This document shows, one piece after another, positions 8,069 to 13,597 of a stretch of DNA of 13,597 nt; position 1 is the stretch's first letter; every line of letters starts with the position of its first letter. Made by a program: the position numbers and the translations under genes. The notes under the pieces are model-generated. The model was not told where the DNA came from. It searched no databases and saw only the letters and a list, made by a program, of their open reading frames with translations. This DNA is from Gonium pectorale (lineage: Eukaryota > Chlorophyta > Chlorophyceae > Chlamydomonadales > Volvocaceae), in contig LSYV01000058.1 in the NCBI GenBank assembly GCA_001584585.1, forward strand, positions 535,114-548,710, written 5' to 3'.

Positions 8069-8968
8069 ATGGCGTGCTGCTGTGCGAGTGCGCAAACCGC
8101 CAAGCGAAGCCCTCTGACGCAATTGCTCGCCAGCGCCAGCGTTCTGGGCGGAGTGCTCTCCAGTTCCTGCTGTATAGTGCAACTCGTTTTCAACGCACTT
8201 CAGCTTGGGTGCGCAGGCTTCGCGGTTCTTACGCCATGGCAATCCCAATTCCGAGCGCTTACCGCGGTGGCCCTCGCTCACCTGTTCTACCGGGAGGGCG
8301 TCAACCGCCGCAGTATCCTTACACTGGCCCTGACAATGGGTCTCATGTTCAGCCAGGATGCGGTTCGGCACTACAACCAATCGGGTGGGGTGCTCCCTAA
8401 ACCCGGGCGGCTTGGGCGGAGGCCTCCGCAAACGGCAGTGAAGGCCCCTTTGGGGCCGGTGGATGCGAACCGCAGCCCTGTTGTCCCCTCGCCGGCAGAA
8501 GTCCCGGGAGCAGTCGGCCCGGCTCCTCTCGCCAGCGGCGCGGCAGCGACGGCGCCGGCCGCCTACAGCACGCTAGCGCCGTCAGCAGTGGCGGCCGGGG
8601 AGCCCTCCGACACCGGGGCGAAGGACCAGCTCCCCGGCGGACGCGGCATCGCCGCCAAGGCCGCCTCCACCGCCGCCTCCGCAGCTGGCGTGTACCTCCG
8701 CTTTCATGTGACGGGCATCAAGTGCGAGGGCTGCGCCGCGCGGCTCAAGGCCGCGATGCTGCGGCTGCCGGGCGTCAGCCGCTGCGTGGTGGACTTCCCC
8801 AGCGGCTCGGTGCTGCTGTGGGGCGAGCCGGGGGCGCAGCAGCGGCAGCAGCAGCTGACGGCGGCCGCCGTGCGGTCTGCAATCCAGTTTGTGGATCTGT
8901 CGTACCGGGTAACGCTCGTGGAGGAGGGGTCCGGGGCGGCCGGAGGTGCGGGGGCGGGGGAGGTGTGA
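8069..8968 (+). CDS. MerT-like membrane domain fused to an HMA metal-binding domain
   Basis: This single open exon encodes 299 residues and ends in TGA. ATG 8069 sits in a good algal start context (CCAAATGG). Residues 1-105 look like a three-helix membrane module: helix 1 at about 22-55 with SSSCC (Cys34-Cys35) and a later Cys48, helix 2 at about 60-74 (FRALTAVALAHLFYR), helix 3 at about 82-98. A vicinal Cys pair in the first helix and an ALT-x-x-x-L-x-x-x-FYR second helix recall the bacterial mercuric transporter MerT. Residues about 106-206 are a Pro/Ala/Ser-rich linker. Residues about 207-284 are an HMA fold with GIKCEGCAARL (Cys219 and Cys222), LPGV and a final YRV strand, as in MerP, Atx1 and CopZ. 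The likely role is to carry a soft metal ion between a membrane cysteine pair and the HMA domain. The metal (Hg or Cu) and the membrane are unknown. N-terminal CCC at residues 3-5 might also bind metal. An acceptor-like TAACTACCACAG ends at 8025, so an upstream coding exon is possible. The HMA call is firm; the MerT resemblance is from memory and moderate. Confidence 0.75.
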   Translation: MACCCASAQTAKRSPLTQLLASASVLGGVLSSSCCIVQLVFNALQLGCAGFAVLTPWQSQFRALTAVALAHLFYREGVNRRSILTLALTMGLMFSQDAVRHYNQSGGVLPKPGRLGRRPPQTAVKAPLGPVDANRSPVVPSPAEVPGAVGPAPLASGAAATAPAAYSTLAPSAVAAGEPSDTGAKDQLPGGRGIAAKAASTAASAAGVYLRFHVTGIKCEGCAARLKAAMLRLPGVSRCVVDFPSGSVLLWGEPGAQQRQQQLTAAAVRSAIQFVDLSYRVTLVEEGSGAAGGAGAGEV

Positions 8969-9313
8969 GGTCGGCCGCGAATGACAAGCCCGCGGGCGGC
9001 GCCGCCATTGCGCCCACCACTGCGCTCGCCACTGCGGCAGACGACATCGCCATTGACACCGCGCAGGAGACGCGTAGGCGGCGGCCGTTTGGTTCCCAGC
9101 ACTCGGTTGGACCCGGCGGTCGGCCTACTGGGTCCGCGACTTGGTTTGTTGACCTCTCGCGTCGGCCGCTATTGTCGTACCGGTAGCGGCGGCAGGGCCG
9201 GGGGGGTTGATGCGCCCCAGCCGAGATGGGGCGGCGGGTGGGAGATCAGGGGACCGGCGGCGAGGGACGAGGGAGTAGGAGGCACGGCAGGCGAAGGCGA
9301 GCGCGCCCTTCCC

Positions 9314-9363
9314 GGCCCATCCCAGGAGGGATGGGGAGGGCCCATCCCAGGAGGGATGGCGAG
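9314..9363. repeat. 25-bp tandem repeat, two copies, each a hairpin
   Basis: Two nearly identical 25-bp units follow each other. Each contains CCATCCC, the loop AGGA, and GGGATGG, at 9317-9334 and 9342-9359, so each can fold into a 7-bp stem. They lie about 350 bp after the stop of the HMA gene, probably in its 3' UTR or just beyond. Confidence 0.85.
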
Positions 9364-10798
9364 GGTGTCACCCTAGTGCTGTGCCCGCCGAGCCAGGGGC
9401 TACGCCGTGCCATGGGGTTGCATGTCAAAACTGCACATCCACGCGGATGTCTGTTTGGGCACACGTCGGTGCAATATGTCTGGGCGCATCGGTCTCGGCA
9501 TCAATGAATAAGATAAATGAGCCATGGCGCAGGACAAGGCGGTTGTGCCGTTGCCTGGTCCGGTCTAGAACCGTGTCGAGTTCCGCAATTTTGCACCCGG
9601 AGTGTGGCCGCCGTACGGAACGGCTCGCCGTTGCTTGCGGCATGCCGGCGCCATAGACTCGCACAGCGCGTGTACTAGTACTCTTTCGCTGCAGATTTCT
9701 TTTTTTCGCGTCGTACGGTCGGCGGATGTGATGTGCTGTCCGGAGAATGCCCTTGCGGGCGCGCTCGAAAGCGGCCCTTGGGGCAGTGGCCATGCCCGGG
9801 CCGCAGAGTTGGTGCAACCACCCCACAACCCGCCAGGGGATTGCGTTGAGCAGCGCCGCGCCCGACTGTGATCAAGAGGGAGGGAAGCATGGAAGAGTCC
9901 TGCGTGGGCGAGTCGATGTATGGTTTCTCATGTATTTGCCTTGCTTCTTAACGTCTCCACTTTATAGCCATGCCAGGCCGGGTGGACAGTTTTTAATGAC
10001 TGGTTATGTGGCGGCCACAATAAGGGGCTGCGGCGGGTGGGGCGAGGTCTGGGGATGACGTCGCGGTTGTCCACGTCGCCAGGCGCGGTTGAGAGTACAA
10101 GCCCGTCGAGCGGACACGGGAGAACGGGGGCTGTGGGCCGGCTGCCAGCCAGGTTAACCTCCGCTACCCGCGGCGTGTGCGAACGCCGGGCCTGAACCGG
10201 GCTGACATCCATGGCTATTTCTACTCACAGGCTCACAGGGGTGCTGTACGGAGCAGTGGGAGATGACTGCAAGGCCGTTTTACACTTGCACAACTGCCCT
10301 TCCCGCGGCCCCCATTCGCTGGGCATCCCAGTCCTGACCCAATCACGTGATAGCCCCAGGTGATCAACTGACAACCGTCAGCCCGAGCTGTCATGTACGG
10401 CAGCCGTCGGAACAGGCAAGCGGCATGCACGGGATTCACAAAAGGGGTCGGTAGAGCAGCCCCGAGTAGAGTCACGAGCAGAATACGGTAGTCCCGACAA
10501 GCTTTGCAATGGCATGCCACCAGGACTTCGGCCGGCCCAGGCTTCGCCCTTTGGCCAGCCCTGCCGGCTGCACCCCTTCCCTCCCGCCGCGTGCAACCGC
10601 CGCCCCAATTTCACGATCTACCGCTGGTTCCCAACTGTTGGGGCGCCAGAAAACGCATGCCAGGGTGCTACTGCACGTCCCGGCGCGTCAGCGGCTTCCT
10701 CCTGCAATGCCCAGCCCGAGTCGCAAATTGGCTGGCGCCACGGTGGCGCACCACCAGGAGTTATGTGCTGCCCCAGGTCCGGCCGTCTCACACGCTGC

Positions 10799-10803
10799 TT
10801 ACA
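10799..10803 (-). terminator. Candidate TGTAA polyadenylation signal for farnesyl diphosphate synthase
   Basis: TGTAA is the usual polyadenylation signal of volvocalean algae. Read on the minus strand, this is the first TGTAA after the synthase stop codon, about 1.0 kb downstream. The distance is long but acceptable for these algae. A second one lies at 10280-10284. Confidence 0.3.
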
Positions 10804-11812
10804 GGCACCTTGTCGATTACTGCAAAAATAACCCGTTGCCATGACCTCCAGAGAAAAGCGGGACATTGCAGGTGAGGCGAGGCACGGCCAATCGGCGCGT
10901 GCGTCCCCGAGCCTTAAACACTGCAAGCCCCGTCCCTGCAACTCCTGAAGTTCCCATGCAAGCACGCCAACAGCCATTGTGCTCACGGGCCGCATGCCCG
11001 GAGACATCCGCTTCTCTACCTAGCAACTCGTGGTTGGTGGTGTGCAGCACCACCGGGGGACGCCGTACGCCTCCACCCCGCGCGCCCACACACCTGCGCC
11101 CCGCAGCGGCCGGCAAAAAGACCCGAGGGAGCCTGCGACCGAACAGCCAGCGCGTCGGCGGCCGGGGGAAAAACACACGGCCGGCCCGACGGCCATGCGC
11201 CTATGCGGGCAAGAGCCCCGGCAACCGGATTCGCAAAACCACCAGAACACCGCCTGGGGAGACCGTTCACGGCTGGAAGCAACACAACGCGCCACCCAAG
11301 CCAGTTCCGAATCACAAGTCAGTCCGCACACTCTCATGCGCTCGCCCAGCATGTCTTCTCTGCCTCGAGCGCCGAATCTCTCGCCCAAATAAGCTGAAAA
11401 GTGCTGCTCCAGCCCCACCCTTCCGGGGGGCGCCTGCATGCCCCATAATACGAGTGTCCTTCTTGCGACGTGGCGAGTCCGCTTGGGAGGCCCAGGCTCG
11501 TCTGCCTTTTATTCCCAATCGTCGCTTCGCGGACCTCCCAAACCTACTCCACCTCCTGCTCCTCCTGTTCCACCTGCCAGGCTGCCAGTACTACACCCCT
11601 CGACGATTCCGTGCGCTTAGCCTACTTCTGGCACGTAGGCCCGGCTCACTTGCGGCTTACCCACCCCCTCCCGTCGCGGCGGCGGTGGTCCCATGCGCCT
11701 GCTGTCAGCCTGGCCGCCTCTCGGCCGAACCGCTGGCCCGACCTTTGTGGCGAGGCCTCAGCACTGCCCGCTTGGCCTCTGATCGGTACGCGGCCCAGCC
11801 GTCAGCACGCTC

Positions 11813-13545
11813 TTACTTCTTGCGCTTGTAGATCTTGGCGAGCAGGGACGAGAAGACGGCTTTGGGAAGCAGCGTCTGCTCCGAGATGGTCGCCTGGCCG
11901 GGTGGTAGCATCAGGGATCGGGGGTTGGGCGGAGAAAGTCTCCTGAGGTACTGCTGCGCGCCGCAGGGAAGCCAGTACGGCACACGATGCCGCATCGCCT
12001 CTGTGCCGTACATGTGCGCCACGCGGCAGCCATGCTGCCACCCTCCCGTGACGCAATGCAGAAAGCTTGGGTCGCACTGGTGCGCCGGTCGGGGCGCCAC
12101 CAACGAACCAGGCTCCCCGCCAAGAGGCGTGCCAGGTGAAAGCGGGACCACCAACCAGCACGAGTGCGAGCGGCCACTATACACGTCAGCGAGCAACATC
12201 AGCGACTGGGTCCCAACACCCATTGCACATAGGCGGTGCATCTCGCCTCCCCCCGCCCGCGCTTACGTCGAGCTTGGCGTACGATGCCGCCTCGTAGTCC
12301 TTGAAGCGCTGCTCCAGGGCCAGCTCGCGGTAGAGAGCCTTGATGGCGGCGACGCTCTCCGCCTCCTTGCGCCCGTAGTGGGCCTGAGGCGGGGCGGTGC
12401 AAGTGGGTGGAATGGGGGTTGGCCATGGGCTCTCAAGCTGGGTTGGCCATGGGCTCTCAAGCTGGGTTGGCCATGGGCTCTCAAGCTGGGTTGGCCATGG
12501 GCTCCTACTGTGAGGTGGTAAGCGCTCTGTGCCTAGCGGAGCTGAAGGATTGGAGGCTCAAAGGGGCGAACCGACAGCAGGACGGACTTGAGCTGTTGTC
12601 CGGTCCGTCCCCTCTCGACCCGTGGGTTACTGCTCCTACCGCCAGGCCCCACAGACCACCCCCCCCCGGGCCGCCCGCCTCGGCGCCAGGCGTCACGCAA
12701 TCAATCCGGTGACACGCGTTTCCCGACCCGTGGTAGGCCCGCTCCTCTCTATGCGCCGCCCTCATACCCACTCCCAACCGCCCACCGATAACCGCCAACC
12801 AGGACCGCCAACCGCCCACCTTGATGACCTCCTTCTGCTCCTCGCTCGCCACCTGCAGGGCCGTGCACACCAGCCAGGAGCACTTGTTGTCCTCAATGTC
12901 GGTGCCGATCTTGCCGATCACCTCGGGGTCGCCGTAGCAGTCCAGGTAGTCGTCCTGGATCTGCAATTAGTTGATTCATTGGCGGGTGATGGCGTTGGCA
13001 GTTAGCCATAGGCGGTTGGCGAACAGCAGCTGCGGCAAACTTGCGAAGCTGCGCTGACGGCGGTCCGCATGGGATGTTTGCCGAGCGCTTGGACGGTGTG
13101 TGTCCTTCATGCGTTCAGTGTGCTCGAAACAACCTATAAGATCTATGCGTAATGGTGTCCTGCAGGCGCAGGCGGGAAGGAGGTGAGGTGCAGGGATGCG
13201 AGGCGTGTCGCGCGTGTATGGGCGGGGCGGGCCGGGAGACGGGGACGGGGGTTCGCGGCGGCGCCAGGCAGCCTCCGCGTCTGGGACACCCGCTCCCTCC
13301 TCCGCACAGCGAGTATGGGCTACCCGAGCCCCCTCCCATCCTCATCACAACAGCACCCACACCCCACCCGCACACAGCCCACCCAAAACGCCCCAACCAC
13401 ACACACACACACACACGCACCACGACACCATCACGTTCGCGCTTACGCTCGTCGTACGCGTCGTTTCGTTTCAACACACGCATACCTGGAAGTACTGCCC
13501 CATCTCGACGCAGATCTTCTGGGCCAGGTCGAACGCCGCGGGGTC
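11813..13545 (-). CDS. FPS: Farnesyl diphosphate synthase, C-terminal four exons (5' end outside window)
   Basis: The enzyme condenses dimethylallyl and isopentenyl diphosphate stepwise to farnesyl diphosphate, the precursor of sterols and other terpenoids. Four exons are visible in transcript order: 13545-13486 (20 codons), 12960-12820 (47), 12383-12267 (39) and 11893-11813 (26 plus TAA). All joins are phase 0 with GT-AG ends, giving the last 132 residues. Exon 1 of these ends MGQYFQ and exon 2 starts [20 protein letters not shown], which holds the second aspartate-rich motif DDYLD (fragment residues 23-27) and then [11 protein letters not shown]. The end, [12 protein letters not shown], is the typical eukaryotic C-terminus of this enzyme. 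The first aspartate-rich motif and the N-terminus lie beyond the right edge; the family is usually about 340 residues. In the frame of the first visible exon, TGA occurs just upstream of 13545, so 13546-13597 is intron. The introns (525, 436 and 373 bp) carry repeats but no genes. Confidence 0.95.
12416..12504. repeat. 24-bp tandem repeat, 3.7 copies, in a synthase intron
   Basis: Units starting GGGTTGGCCATGGGCTCTCA repeat at 12416-12439, 12440-12463 and 12464-12487, with a partial fourth copy to 12504. The copies are identical, so the expansion is recent. The array lies just inside the 3' end (on the minus strand) of the 436-bp intron that precedes the exon at 12383-12267. Because 24 is a multiple of three it creates repetitive open frames that are not genes. 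Confidence 0.9.
13398..13416. repeat. CA dinucleotide microsatellite
   Basis: About nine and a half CA units lie in the 525-bp intron of the farnesyl diphosphate synthase gene. CA/GT runs of this kind are common in introns of Chlamydomonas relatives. Confidence 0.9.
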
Positions 13546-13597
13546 CTGCGGGGCGGCTCAAGAAGGCACACCGTTAATGGGATGCGGGCAGTGGTGG

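Larger units (their letters stand above)
8969..11812. other. Convergent intergenic region / 3' UTRs, no supported gene
   Basis: This stretch separates the stop of the HMA gene from the stop of the farnesyl diphosphate synthase gene and should contain both 3' UTRs. The first 215 bases keep coding-like composition in a shifted frame (see findings). From about 9380 to 10850 the GC content drops and no frame looks like protein. A plus-strand frame at 10866-11831 is open for 321 codons, but it runs antisense into the synthase coding end and has no recognisable features. No TGTAA is seen on the plus strand. I see no RNA gene and no element ends. Confidence 0.6.

Noticed and set aside
8233..8235. 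ATG at CCATGGCAATC as an alternative start for the HMA gene
   Set aside because: It is out of frame with the ORF, and a later start would remove the cysteine-bearing first helix.
10866..11831. 321-codon plus-strand open frame
   Set aside because: It runs antisense through the synthase 3' UTR into the coding end, has no third-position bias and no recognisable motif. Open frames of this size also occur by chance in neighbouring noncoding stretches.
12407..12712. Repeat-encoded plus-strand peptide (MGSQAGLA units)
   Set aside because: It is the translation of an intronic 24-bp repeat on the strand opposite the synthase gene; nothing else supports it.

Overview
The window looks like nuclear DNA from a volvocalean green alga (Chlamydomonas, Volvox or a relative). 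The evidence is very GC-rich coding sequence, many short phase-consistent introns with GTGAGT-like donors and CAG acceptors, long Ala/Gly-rich runs, C-rich micro- and minisatellites inside introns, and a farnesyl diphosphate synthase of the plant/algal type. The species cannot be fixed from the sequence alone.

Layout, left to right. (1) Positions 240-2057, plus strand: a long Ala/Gly-rich open exon, probably the 3' end of a larger gene, with a 21-bp coding minisatellite. (2) Positions 2058-4350: lower-GC sequence between two converging genes. (3) Positions 4351-7753, minus strand: a seven-exon gene whose splice joins all agree in phase. It encodes a 376-residue protein with a plastid-type N-terminus and two tandem copies of a domain that resembles DUF4864. 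(4) Positions 7754-8068: a short divergent promoter region with a palindromic TATA-like box, a TGACGCA inverted pair and a 16-bp palindrome centred on GTAC. (5) Positions 8069-8968, plus strand: a single-exon gene for a 299-residue protein. It joins a MerT-like three-helix membrane domain, with a vicinal Cys-Cys, to a C-terminal HMA metal-binding domain with CEGC. (6) Positions 8969-11812: sequence between two converging genes, with minisatellites and no convincing gene. (7) Positions 11813-13545 and beyond the right edge, minus strand: the last four visible exons of farnesyl diphosphate synthase.

The most interesting part is the central divergent pair. The MerT/MerP-like fusion suggests membrane transport or handling of a soft metal such as mercury or copper. 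It shares a promoter region with the two-domain plastid-type protein. GTAC sites, the core recognised by algal SBP-type copper regulators such as CRR1, occur in a perfect palindrome beside the start codon of the two-domain gene and as a helically phased array in its third intron. The metal-regulation link is inference. The terpenoid enzyme at the right edge shows no functional connection to the rest.
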